Positions 49,701 through 61,848 of a stretch of DNA of 64,000 bases are shown piece after piece. Both the position numbers and the translations under genes were made by a program. Origin of the DNA: Serinus canaria (Eukaryota; Chordata; Aves; Passeriformes; Fringillidae); the NCBI RefSeq assembly GCF_022539315.1, contig NC_066313.1:36555059-36619058 (forward strand). The letters are read 5' to 3'. The notes under the pieces are model-generated. The model was not told the DNA's origin and did not search any database. It worked only from the letters and a program-made list of their open reading frames with translations. The first letter of the stretch is position 1, and the number at the start of each line of letters is the position of its first letter.

Positions 49701-52700
49701 TTTATTATGCCTTGTCTTACTGCAGTGCTCCAGAGCAGGCCTGCTGCTTGCACAGATTAAGTATCTTGCTGGACATCAGTAATTGTAAAGCAAAAAGACG
49801 AATGAGGCTGTTCACCTCTTCCCTTTGTCTTGTCTAAGCTTGAGGCCTCAAGCTGTTTACTGGCTCTCATAATTTGGAGTATTGTGAGTAAAACCAAGAT
49901 ATTTCACTCTCTGTTCTCCCTTCAGAAATTAAACTTACATTTTCTGGAGCACACAGGGCTTTGGAAATCGCAGGTCCGGATTACGGCCACCGAGCATGGG
50001 TGAGCTGGGAAGGTGGTCAGTGTTCCTCCCCACCTGACATAATTGCTGGGAGAGCTGACATCATTAAACCATGCTGGACTGGACACACAGGGTGCAAGTG
50101 CTCTCAGTGCTGCTGGATGTGCTGCAGATCCCAGTGAGATTTTGTGAGTTAGGACATGGGTATTGCTGCTGCAGGAGGGTGAGCCTGGATGTTTTCTGCT
50201 TGCTTTAATGGTCACATGGAAAATGGCCTTTCAAGAGGAAAATATACCTAAGTGTTGTGGTTTGACATCCACCTGTTATTCTTTCCCCACTGTAGCTCAG
50301 CCCTCAGGATTAAACTTTAGTTGATAATCCCTTGAATTTACCATGATACGAGTTTATATGATGGACACTTAAATCATGCTCTGCTGGTGGTAGATGTTAG
50401 TAAGTTTTGCCTGATGGAGCAGCTCTTCCCTTCTGTTTAGGCCACCAATCCTACATTTATTTATCTGGGCCAAGTCTTGCACCCACCAACACTAACGGGT
50501 GTTTTTTGTTAGCACAGCATCAAACACAGTTTGTGCAATTTGCCTGTGAGGAGATCCCACCCAGAGAAATGACGGTGAAACTGTCGTCACAGATGCTACA
50601 CTAATGGCTGAGTCATTATGAGGCCAAATAACCCAATTGCAACAGCAGAGATGATCATTGTGGGAAGGGTCAACATCAAAAGGGTATTTTGAGGTGAAAT
50701 CCTGGCTCTAATGAAGCCTGAGAGGAGCTTTGTTACTGACTTCAGGGGCAAGTTTATTGTAGGAGCGAAGCCATCATACCACACCAGTGACACCTCAGAG
50801 CCTCATCTAAGATTTCATGGATTTTATTGACCTCTGTGGCTCATGTGGGTCAGAAAAAGCCTAAAAACATCCTTTGAGGGCTTTGTGTCTCTGTCTTTTG
50901 AGGACACTCAACTTTGTTGTTCAACACTTTGTGGTCAGGGCGCCATTTAGAAAGGTGAGTTGGCACCACTGGTCCCCCTTCCCCGGCCATCCCTCAAGGA
51001 CAGACATTGCACTGGCCTGGGCATGGGAGTCACGGTTTCTTGGAGGTTATTTTGAACAGGTTATGAGACCCAGGGGTTAAAACAATTGTAGTAGTCTGAA
51101 GCCCTCTCCTGGCACTGTCCTGGTTTACTTCAGCCTCAGGAACTTTGACGAAATAAAATGGTTATAAACCCAAACCCAGAGCATGTAAAGAGGGTAGAGA
51201 GTAAGGAAGGTTTTACCATCTACAGATTTTAGGGAATAAACCTATAAAGATGGTTGTTTAAACCATAATGATGGTTATGAGTGTAAAGTCTATGGGACTT
51301 TAATAGAACAATAAAAAGAAATTTTGCATTTGCGTGCATTTGCACCCAGGAATGTACATTAGCTATTGGGAATGTTCACCACAAGAGAAAATTTGGGACT
51401 CCACATCTAGTAGTTATCCTGAGTGCTGGTTTTTGGCACTCAGTGGTGATTACAGCAGCAAACAAACTCAGGAGGCTTTGAAATTGCATCCATGAGGATC
51501 TGTCTCCAGGCTCCTGTAGAGCTGTTTGCTTGGCCATGCACAAGGTGTCCCCCCATTTCTCACTGCTCACTCTAACACAGTGCTCATGTAAGCACCTCTT
51601 GGAAAACATAACCTCTCTTAGGCTGTAGCCTTCAGATCAAAGGTAACACAAACACAGTAAAAATTATGGAAAAACATGTCTTCTGTGTGATAAAAGAAAT
51701 AGGCATAGAAATTATACTTCACACATGGACCTACCTGGAAATGGCAGATTGTCTGCATGTCTAGTCTTGATTTGAAGTGGAATCTACGTGACACTCTTGC
51801 TTATTCTTTCTCTCTGTGGAAGAGTTGTACTTCTTGTCATTGCAGGGAACTGGATGTCTAGAACTATGCTTGCACTTATTTTAAAGAACTAGAGTTTATT
51901 CCCTGTTAATAATTCACTGTTCCACTCAGGTGCATTTCCAACTTTTCCTGGAGCTTTGGAAGTGCTGAGAGGGGTCAAGCCCCAAAATGAAATCAGACAC
52001 AGAAATGAAGGGAGGATTTGCATGTCTTTCTTAGTCGGAACAAGACTTTTTATGCCGATTTGCAAACCTGCTTATCTCTATATGTAACCTCAAGACTGGC
52101 CTGACTGTTGGAGATGAAAGGGAATTCAGGAAATTTGCATGAGTACTGCCCCAGAGGATGGAGTATTCCCCCTTACTGTAGGAAGAAAGGCTGTCTGAGC
52201 ATCATGACTTTATGGACATGAAGTGCAGGCTGACAACTGAGTTGGAGGGAAATAGTTAAAATTTATAGGAGCAGCTCTTACATCTGCGGATCAGAAAGAT
52301 GGAAGAGGTTCAGACAGCACCATCACAAAGCCATCAGGAGGATGAAGCAGTTTGAAGTGAGCAGGAGAATATGAAGAGGCAGGGAGAAGCTTTGTCTTCT
52401 TGTGACAAAAGAGGAATGACCGAGAGGAAACATTTTGGCATTCAGTCCAGTGTGGATATTCCTTCTGAAAAAGGATTTTAAGCATTGTAATGTTATGTGC
52501 AGAAACACCTGTAGAGTCACGGAGCTACCAGCTACTTGGGAAGGCTGAGGTGGGCCCCCAGAATCCTCCTGGATGAAATGGGACAGCCTGGGCACCTAGA
52601 ATGGGACTCAGAACAACCTGGGTGCAACCTGAGTGTTTTCAGGTGCTGAGGGCAACCAAAAGGATGTGCTGAAAATATATCTCTGTACACACAGATCACC

Positions 52701-55700
52701 TACACTGTGACTGGCTGCAGCTGATACCCACTGCACCCATTTGAATAGTCCTCCTTTCAGAAAGCTAACACAAAAGACTTCTTTTCTTGACCTCTAGATG
52801 GCTTTAAGTAGGAGGCAAGCACAGATCCAGATATTATGGGATAGCTTTAGGCACTGAGACTTTCCCAGTGCCTAAGCCTAGAGGGTTTTCTCACAGTAAT
52901 TTCTTGAACTTTGATAACTAGCTGTCTTTTGGGATCACAATCTATGCATTAAAAGGGGCTAGGCTCATGTAAAGCATTTAACAAAGCCTGACTAAGAAGT
53001 GCATTTTTCTGGGGTACAATTCTCCTTCTTCAGAAGAGACAGTGTATCCCAGGGGTGTTATGAGAGAGTGTGCAGTGTTGTCTGGACATAAAGACATTGT
53101 GATCATGACGAAAGCATGGTGCCACTGCACCAAAATATTTGGTGGCTGGTGAAATTGGAAAAAAAAAAACCTGAGGAAAAATATCTCCTGAAAATTGTGA
53201 CTTTCTGAAAAAAAATGGATTTGAAATTTTTCTAGAGAAAATTTCTTACAAACTATTTAAAAAAATCAGTTCATAATTCTAATTTGGACATAGCCATGTG
53301 AATACATTGCCATCAGGTAAGGAAGCATGTGCATTTACACTGCATTCCTACTGACACCACCTCCTACTCTGTGGTAAACACTCTGGTAGCAGCTCTTCCT
53401 CCAGGCAATAGAAGATATCTTCTCCTTGGTGAATGCGGTGTGATTTGCCAGGTCTTGCTATATCCACAGACTACAGACCTGCTAATTCATTGAAAATTCA
53501 AATTTCCTGGGAACTCATTCCTTAACCCTGGTTTTGGGGTGTATTTATCCTGCATACACTATTCTGTGAAGAAGCAGAACAAGAAGCTTCTGTCCCTTCC
53601 CCCCCATCACACCCCACTGTTTCTGCCCCGGCAATATTGGCAATGTTTTAATTGTTGCCAAAACCTGTGGCTTTTTATAAAGTGCACATTTCAAATGAAA
53701 ACGTGTACTTTTTGGAGGCTTTTATATCTGGATCACTTCAGGGGTCTGTTTTAGACAGAGATCATGGAGGTGTAATGACCACAAGTGGGGGATGTTGTCT
53801 GTTATGGTGTCATAGAAATCACAGAATCATAGAAAGGTTTGGGTAGAGGGAGAAGTGAAGGTTGTGGTGAAGAACTTAAAGCAAATAATGCATTTCAACT
53901 TATATGACATTCTCTACTTTGGTTGCTTGCACGTCACAAAAGAATCTAAAGGAAATGGGTGAAGCAAGTGAACTGACCAGCCAAAGTCTCACAATAAATA
54001 TGAAATTGCTTTATTTCTGCCAGTGATACTTCAGGAAAATTTAGTTCGACTTTTTGATGAGTTTTTTAGGAAGCATGAAAGTCCAATCAATCTTCAGGGG
54101 ATGAAAAAGCTCATGGTCAATTATGGTGAAATTGGTCATACAATCCCCTGCTTGTGGTGTAGCAAAGGGTTTAATTTCAGCCTTCATTGAGTGTTATAAT
54201 TAGGGATGAAGATTGTATATCATATTTACTAGCTGTTACGTGGAGAGAATTAAAAAATGGATTTTATATCATCACAGATAGAATTAACTGGGTCATCAGC
54301 ATGATGTTATAGTTTAAAGGGCAAAATTCATTCCCACTTATGTAAGAAATATTGACTGGGAACATCTCTGGCCCTAGCTGGAATATTACTTGCCTATTGT
54401 ATGAGTTCTTTTGTTCAGACTTCAACAGCGATAGAGAAATATTTGCTTTCAAAAGAGACCTTTACGTAAGATTTGTGGCATAAAGTGTCAGTGTGCTTGG
54501 TTTGCCCAGAAGAAGGGTAGGAGGCAATTTAGTCAATTAATTGAAACTTATGCAAGTGTCTGCATAAAAAAGGAGTTTCTGATGGTGTGTGGCTCCTCTG
54601 ATCTGAGAGAGAACTTGACTGGAACCAGTGGTTGCAGTGTGGAGCTGGATGATATTAGACTGCAAAAGCAATTTAGGCTTCGAAGGGAGCAGGTATTAAA
54701 AAGTTATGTTAACCACTGACCATATGGTGGGTACTCCATCACTTGAAGTTGCTATAAACATAGACTCTGGAATGTGGAAGTTATACATTTCATGCAAAAC
54801 ACATTTAATGCTACTCTTCCAGGGAGTCAAGCTGGTTGATTAGAATCTCTCTTATTGGCTTTTGAAAAACCTTAATTTGTTTTATTTTCCTTCTGCACAG
54901 TCATGCTTTCAGAGCTGAGGTTTCAAACCTCCAAAAGAGGGAGAAGCTGTTAAAATTGAGCAGCTCGAGGCTTGAGTGGCTGGTCCTCAATGAAGGTTTG
55001 GAGCAACTGTGCTAATGACCGGACCTGCAAGAGGGGTGGTTGTTACTGTTCAGAAAGGGGTTTAGGGCCCTGATGTACTCCTGAGCTTTAATTCAATTCC
55101 AGCAGCAATGAGATGTGTCCCAGGGAACTATTTACCTGCACTGCAAGCACCAGTTATTTGATCAGTTCTTAAGATGGGTTTACTGTCTCTCAAACTTTCC
55201 CTTCCCGACGCCAGGTTTGCAAGCGTGTATACAACAAGAGGAGCCAACCGGATAGGACGTGTGTACAAAAAGGCTCTTTTTAGGCAATTCACAGATGACA
55301 CTTACTCCCAGGAGATCCCCAAAGCAGCATGGCTGGGGTTCCTTGGCCCAGTCCTGAAGGCAGAAGAAGAGGATGTCTTTATCATACATCTGAAAAACTT
55401 TGGTTCCCGCCCATACTCTGTGCACCCACATGGGGTCTTCTATGACAAGGACTCTGAAGGTAAAACCTGGCTTGCCTTTTCCTCTCCTTTTCCCTGGAGT
55501 AACTAATATCATGGCTACCAGTCTGTCCCAGTATTTATTGTTATTGACATAGACATCAGAGGACTTTAGATCACCCTCTCATAAACTCATCAGTAATTGC
55601 AGCTGATGACTAAAACCAGGAATAGCCGCATCTCAAAACTTTTTGCCACGAACTTTCGACACCTGGGATAAACCCAGTACTGAAACAGGTTAGATGGGTC

Positions 55701-58700
55701 TTTTTGCCTGAATTATTTTTCTGAATCATAACTCACCAAAACATCTTCCCTCCTTCCTTCTGCCTCTAGTCTATTTGAACAGATGGAGTTCTTGCAACTA
55801 AATGTTTTCCCCTCTTTTAACCTATAAGAGACATGATCTAATTTTCAGAATCCCAGACCTATGCATGTGTATTTTTGTTAGAGGATTGTGTGGATGTGCC
55901 TACCGTCAGTATTCTCATCCGTTTCCTGTGAAAAAATACACACTGTTAGATGACAAAATTCTAGATGACTGATAAGAGTGAAGAGACTAGGAAGAAATGA
56001 AGCCTGTACATGCATTTTAAAGGCTTATCTACCAATAAAAAATGGATTTTAACTCCCAATGTATTTGTGGTGAGATTGACAGAAATTCTGAGTTTTTCCA
56101 AATTTCTCAATCATTCTGTATTTGTGAATGCTGCTATTATTTTATAAATACAAGTTAAAATAGAATAAATTGCTTGTTTATTTAATAAAAGCAACTAGGG
56201 GATGGCTAAAGTCTACCTTTTTCCTTTTTATGTCTTAGGAGCACTTTACCCAGATGGAACTGGCGGTAAAAGCAAAGAGGATGACTTTGTTGTTCCCGGT
56301 GGAAATTACACATACACATGGCCAGTAAGGAAAGATTATTCCCCAACTTTGGCAGACTCAAACTGCTTGACTTGGATTTACCATTCTCACATTGACACAC
56401 CAAGAGATATTGCATCTGGTTTAATTGGGCCTCTGCTGGTGTGTAAAAAAGGTACTGAGCTAGAAACACTGATAGAGCAAGCCCCTCTGCCAAGCTTGGC
56501 ATCTTAACAATCATTTTTGCTTACAGGTTTAAACATGATGGTCTAGAGTCTATCCCTACATAGCCCATAAAAAGGGGCAAGGAATAGATGGGCCATTCCA
56601 GGAGCATCCCAGGGTAGGTATTGTAGCTCTGGGACACCCCTCTTCCTGCTCCCCTTTGGCTTCAGATAGATTTGCCTCGGCTGGTGGAGGGACTGCAGCA
56701 TGCTCTGTGACCAACCCGTCGTGGCCGAGATCAAAAAATAAGTATTCCCAAACTGGGGAAGTTTCAGGATGAACAAAGGAATACTGCTCAGGAAATCAAC
56801 TTAGAGTTGGGTGGGTGAATTTGGCATTAGCATGTACATATTTGAAAGCAAGATCCTTGTCATTTTTTCCACATAGGGTATGTATTTATTTTTGTTTACA
56901 AGTTATTTCTCACAACCTTATGGGGATGTGCATGGAACAGCCTGTCCTGAGTATTTTATAGCCTGCTAATGTTGTGCTGGAGCCATCATGAACCAGCCCT
57001 CTCCCCTTCATCAGCTGAGTCGTTGCCACTTCTCCCCCAGGGCACATGTAACTCTGCCACCTCTTTTCAGTAACTCCCAGAGTACAAAATCAGCCCTGAT
57101 TTCATATGCAGTACTTCCAAGTGAAGTAGGTTCTATGTATGAAGAAGAAAAAGCCTTTAATGTGGAAAGGACAGGCCTGGTTTCCAGCTTAACTCACACA
57201 ATTATAATGTCTCAGAATTACATTCTCCTTGAGAGCCTTTGAAATCCACAGAACTGAATATGTGACACTGAGCTGATAACTACAAGATAACACATGAAGC
57301 TAGGAGACAGCATATTCCAAACAATCCTAGCCTGAAAGGCCAGATTATCTCCGTGTTTGGCCTTGAATTCATGAAGGAGGATGCCTACATGATGTAGTCT
57401 CCAGCTGGTGGTGGTGGACACAGGACTGAGAGCAAGACTCTGAGCTTTCTCCCAGAGAAGGCAGAGGAAAGGAAAGTTCTCATGGGATCAGTGATAGACT
57501 GATTGGAATAAAGTCTACACCTGCCAGTAGGTAATAACAGACTACTCTGTCACCAGACCTATGGTCTCAGGTTGCTCCCCAAACAGATATGGGGATAATG
57601 ATGCTGAACTTAGCTGGAAAAAACTCTGTTCATCCTATCTTCAGCCTTTTAAAATTTAAGTATCTAGTCCTAGATAACTCTCATGGATTCCTTGTCAGTC
57701 TGTGGAGAGTGACCCACATTTAGAGGGCCACTCTGGGGGTATGGTTGAGCATTCATTTCAGTGCAACAGAAATGCAGGCTACCACTCATCACTCCTTGAT
57801 TCCTTGCCAAAAAAACCCATGAGTCACTGGTTTCTGGATAGATCCAGCTCATGACCTGGCTCACTGTGCAGGAACACAGATGCTAACTAACATTGACTGA
57901 GGGACAATGTTGGGGGCAATAGCCCAAAGAGTGGGGAAATGGGACAACAGATATTGGCACATGCTTGTGCTCATGTCAGACCAAAGAGATACTGAACTGA
58001 TATCAGCTTGACTTAGCTTAGCTTTGCTTTCTGGAGGCACTCATCTGTTCAAAGTCTGATGGAGGGGGGTCAAAATGCCTTAGAAGAGGAAAATTAGGTG
58101 AAATTCATCCTGCCCTGCAGACTGTGGGCAAAGAACTGTATTTCTTGAGTGTGCCAAGGTTATTGTTATTTTAAAATTCAATCCCATCCCAGGCTTTTTT
58201 TATCACTTTCCTTTTCATTTGCAATTTAGGAACTGCAGATGAGACCACAATAGAAGGGACTGGTGCTGCTAATGCTTTTGCCCTGATGTTTAGCATTGTA
58301 GATGAAAACTTCAGCTGGTACCTCGATGAGAATATAAACACCTTCTGCTTGGAACCAGACACAGTTAACAAAGAGGATGAAGGTTTCCAGACCAGCAACC
58401 GAATGCATGGTGAGAAGGACTTTTGAGTAAATAGTGACCTACAGCAGTGACCAGGCTCTTTTCAATTCAGAAGGCTCCTTGTCACCTGTGATGTCTCTCC
58501 TTTATCTGTGTCAGCAAGGAATGGGTCAGAATGTTGAAGTACTGTATTGATGAAAACCTCTCCCCAAAAACAGCATGACACTTGCAGAAAGGAGATTTGG
58601 CTTTCATGCCCAGCTCTGACATTTGTTTAACATTTTATCTTAGGCAACAGATTTTTGTCCGGCTGTGAAAAGAGCAAAGAAAGTTGCAGAGCAATTTGAG

Positions 58701-61700
58701 GTGTGTGTATTGAAAGAATTCTCAAAAGGCTTGTGGATGGTAGCCTGGCTGGTATAACCACTCCTGCCCTTCAGAGATATACTGGCCAATGTTACTTTGT
58801 GTCATTTGGACATTTGGTGTAAGAAGTTGATTCCAGATATTTCTGTATATTCTGTTTGTTCCAGGGAGCCTAGGAAATAAAATATTTTGAAAAAGATGAG
58901 TCTCATTCTCCTAGCGTTCTCATATATTATCAGATGTAGAAGCTAAGGAAGACAGAGCTGACTTCACTGATTTGGCTGATAAAATTTTCGAATCTAAATT
59001 GCTTGAGCCTGGCATATAATGGTATATTTACGATGTAGGACAAGAGGAAATAGATTTCATCCATGCTAAATAGCTGCAGAACAAGTTAACTTCATTATCA
59101 GGCCTTTTTAGTGATGACTTTGCCTTTGAAACATTTTGATATTACCCAGGATGTTTTTCACAGACGCAGACAGAGAATTTGGGGCATTTGATCATACAGA
59201 GCAGTAAGACATATGTTCAAAATGCTACTCCTTAGAAATGGGACCACAGGCACTTTTCTTTCACCTCTCATAAAGTCTCATGCTTTTGTTTTTAGCTATT
59301 AACGGTTATATCTATGGCAATCTCCCCGGCTTGGAGATGTGTGCTGACACTTCCATGTCCTGGCACTTGTTTGGCATGGGGAGCGAGATAGACATCCACG
59401 CTGCTTACTTCTACGGGCACACATTCACCAGCAGAGACCAGAGAGCAGATGTGATTGGTCTCTTCCCAGCGACGTTCATCACGGCGGAGATGACTCCTGG
59501 CAGCCCCGGGAGGTGGCTGATAACCTGCCAGGTCAATGAGCACCTGCGAGGTATGCTGCCATAGACTTCCCTCATCAGCCTCTGTGATGTTTGGAAGAGA
59601 AAATGTTTGGGGAGGTGTTTCCAGGGGAAGCAGGGATTGACACTTTTTTGTGTCACTTTGGAGCAGTTTGCAACTCTTTCACCAGATAGACATCATGATC
59701 GTGAGTTTAGTCACCAGAAATTATATGGGTTGAGCCAAATCTCCAGCTAGTATGAATGACTTGGCTGTGTAACTCTTGTGAGGAAGACTTGCCAGACCCA
59801 GCACTTTCACCATGATTCCTAGGTAAACCTGAGATTTTGATGAGCAATGAGAGGAGCTTTCAACACCAATTTTTCAACAGAGTTTTTTTGTTGTAGATAA
59901 GTACTTACACATAAAAAAAAAATCATGCCAGCTGAACACTTAATAGCTTTTTACTTTATGGAAATCAGGCAAAACTTGGCAGTGTTTTCAGAACCATTAT
60001 GTGAAGGAATTTGATGGTGATGTGATATTTGTGTGGTGCAAGACCTCAAAAGTGTGTATCATAAACTAGGTGTCATGGCAGCAGGCAATGTGTAATTATC
60101 ACAGCAGAGATGAGTTGGGAGAATTTTTACACATTGATTCCAGTGGGGTTTGCATCAGGCAAAACAGACTTGATTCTGGCAAGCAACAAATACCTTCAGC
60201 AGAAATAACCAGTCTGTATTTCAGTGGAAGTCAGGGGGAGATGATGCTATTGGGCAGATATCTGGAGGCACTCTGACCTCCAAAATCATTCTACCATCAT
60301 TGTGCAGTTTAAGAAATTGAGTAAATAAGTCCACTAAAGAGTGTCATTGATGTCTATGGGTTTCACCTATTGCAGAAAGTGTACCACATTGCAAAGGAAG
60401 GGTCTTGGTATCTGGCCCGTTGTAGGCAGAGAATGTATTCTGAAATAGAAATTTACTGTAGTAATTGCTTCCAATCCATGTAGATCCCAGAGAGTTTTGA
60501 ATGTACATTTGTATCGATGAGATTGCCAACTCTGCAGGTGGTCAGGGACTGTCTCCAGACTCTTTCTTCTCCCAGGTGGCATGGAGGCGCTATATGATGT
60601 TCAGATCTGCCAGAAAAACCTGTCTCACTCTTCACCAATCAGTCACAAGAGAAGATATTACATTGCTGCTGAAGAAGTGCTCTGGAATTATGGACCTGAC
60701 GGTTATGATAAATTCACTGGGCAGGGTTTGAACGCCACTGGCAGGTAAGATTTCTTGTCAACTCCCATTGTGCTTTGATTTCAGGAGTCTGTGTGCCACT
60801 GCCCCAGTGATTCACATGGGCTAGGTCCTGCACTGTCATTAGTTTTAATTGAAAGGGGCAGGGAGGAATGGATTTAAACAGCCTTGTCAGGAAGCTAGAT
60901 GCATAACTGTGATGCTTCAAGGTGCCTTCTGGAAGCACTTATCTTACTCCATTAAATCCATGGGGAAAGTGAGGCATGCCAAGTTCAACACAGTTAATGA
61001 CCCAACATTGAGACTCTTCAGCCAGCTTTCACACTTACAGACAGTGGAATTCAGAGGTGCCCCAGCAGCAGAATTTCCCCCCCCGATATTCATGGAGACA
61101 AATTTCATTATAGTGTCTCCCAGAAAAGCCAATAATAATTAAAATCACATTGTGCACAGTTCTTGCCTAAGGTAAGTTGATAGAGATGTCTACCTAAGTA
61201 AATCAGGGTTAAACATAAAAGCCTAATGTACAATGAATGCTCATTTGCTGGCTAATTCAAACCAGTGATACCTTTCTTTGTGTGCTAGAAAAGTGTATGC
61301 AGATTAGTAACTTGGGGAGGGGGCATTTCCCCTATGTCTGGAGTAATAACTTTATCTGAAATGGAGGGTTCTGCTTGAACTTTCCATTTAATTTAACCAG
61401 TCTGATTTGCTAACTCTTCAGTGAATCTGCAACATATTTCACACAAGGGACGGACAGAATAGGAGGGCAATACTGGAAAGTTCGCTACGTGGGATACACT
61501 GACGCAACGTTCAGTAAGAAGACTTGGTCAGAGGACATGAAGCACATGGGAATACTTGGTACAGTGAATATTTCCCTCTCCTGTCATTACATCATGTTTG
61601 AATGCAGTACCATCTGGATTGAAAGGGGAATTATGTGCAAACAGCTCTCTCTTCTTTTGGTGGAAATATGCTGCAGAGCAGTCCTTCTAATACCTTCCCT

Positions 61701-61848
61701 CACTCTGTTTTTTAAGGCCCTGTTATAAAAGCTGAAGTGGGAGACACAGTGCTGGTTACTTTTGCCAACAAAGCCAGAAGAAGCTATAGCATTATGGCCC
61801 ATGGTGTAAGCTTCAGCAAGCTGTCAGAAGGTGCTCCCTACGTAGATG
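46627..61848 (+). CDS. HEPHL1-like: Multicopper ferroxidase of the ceruloplasmin/hephaestin family, closest to hephaestin-like 1; 5' part, 8 coding exons, runs off the right edge
   Basis: Exons are 46627-46796, 55215-55459, 56239-56451, 58230-58409, 59296-59550, 60576-60744, 61422-61558 and 61717-61848, all with GT-AG junctions and an open frame (about 500 residues of roughly 1100). Residues 1-24 are a signal peptide with a leucine-rich core, so the product enters the secretory pathway. Cupredoxin domains 1 and 2 and part of 3 are present. Domain 1 carries the trinuclear copper half-site HPH (127, 129) and HSH (187, 189). Domain 2 has a full type 1 copper set: His304, Cys347, His352 and axial Met357. 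Conserved cysteines match the ceruloplasmin disulfides. Family enzymes oxidise Fe(II) to Fe(III) with oxygen as acceptor. Phrases such as [11 protein letters not shown] and LVTFANKA are HEPHL1-like. Whether it ends in a membrane anchor (HEPHL1, HEPH) or is soluble (CP) cannot be seen here. Confidence 0.94.
47580..47835 (-). mobile_element. CR1 LINE 3' fragment, antisense, inside ferroxidase intron 1
   Basis: ATTTGGGTTGGAAGGGACCTTTAAAGG starts the reverse-complement CR1 tail. It continues through CAGGTAGCTCAGAGGCACATCCAAGCTG, AAGGATGGGGCATCCGCCACCTCTCTGGG and AACTTTTTTCTTACATCTGAATTTACTCTC. It is intronic. Confidence 0.92.
49125..49240 (+). repeat. Possible ancient MIR-like remnant in ferroxidase intron 1
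   Basis: ATCCTCACAGCACCCATCTGATGGGGCACTATCCCAGTC, then GAGAGGGAAGTGAAGATAAAGAGGTT, resembles the MIR core (CCTCACAACAACCC...GGGGAAACTGAGGCACAGAGAGGTT). The match is partial. Confidence 0.4.
53811..53846 (-). mobile_element. Minimal CR1 3' tip, antisense
   Basis: CATAGAAATCACAGAATCATAGAAAGGTTTGGGTAGA matches only the terminal repeat and first bases of an antisense CR1. About 35 bp remain. Confidence 0.7.

Larger units (their letters stand above)
46797..55214 (+). other. Intron 1 of the ferroxidase gene
   Basis: About 8.4 kb, from donor GACAA|GTAAGT to acceptor CGACGCCAG|GTTTGC. It contains two CR1 fragments and a possible MIR remnant. I see no coding exon. The remaining introns of this gene are 0.16-1.8 kb and unremarkable. 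Confidence 0.75.

Noticed and set aside
51116..51400. A second LTR beginning TGTCCTGGTTTACTTCAG
   Set aside because: Only the first roughly 11 bases match the solo LTR start. I found no matching terminus or target duplication downstream.
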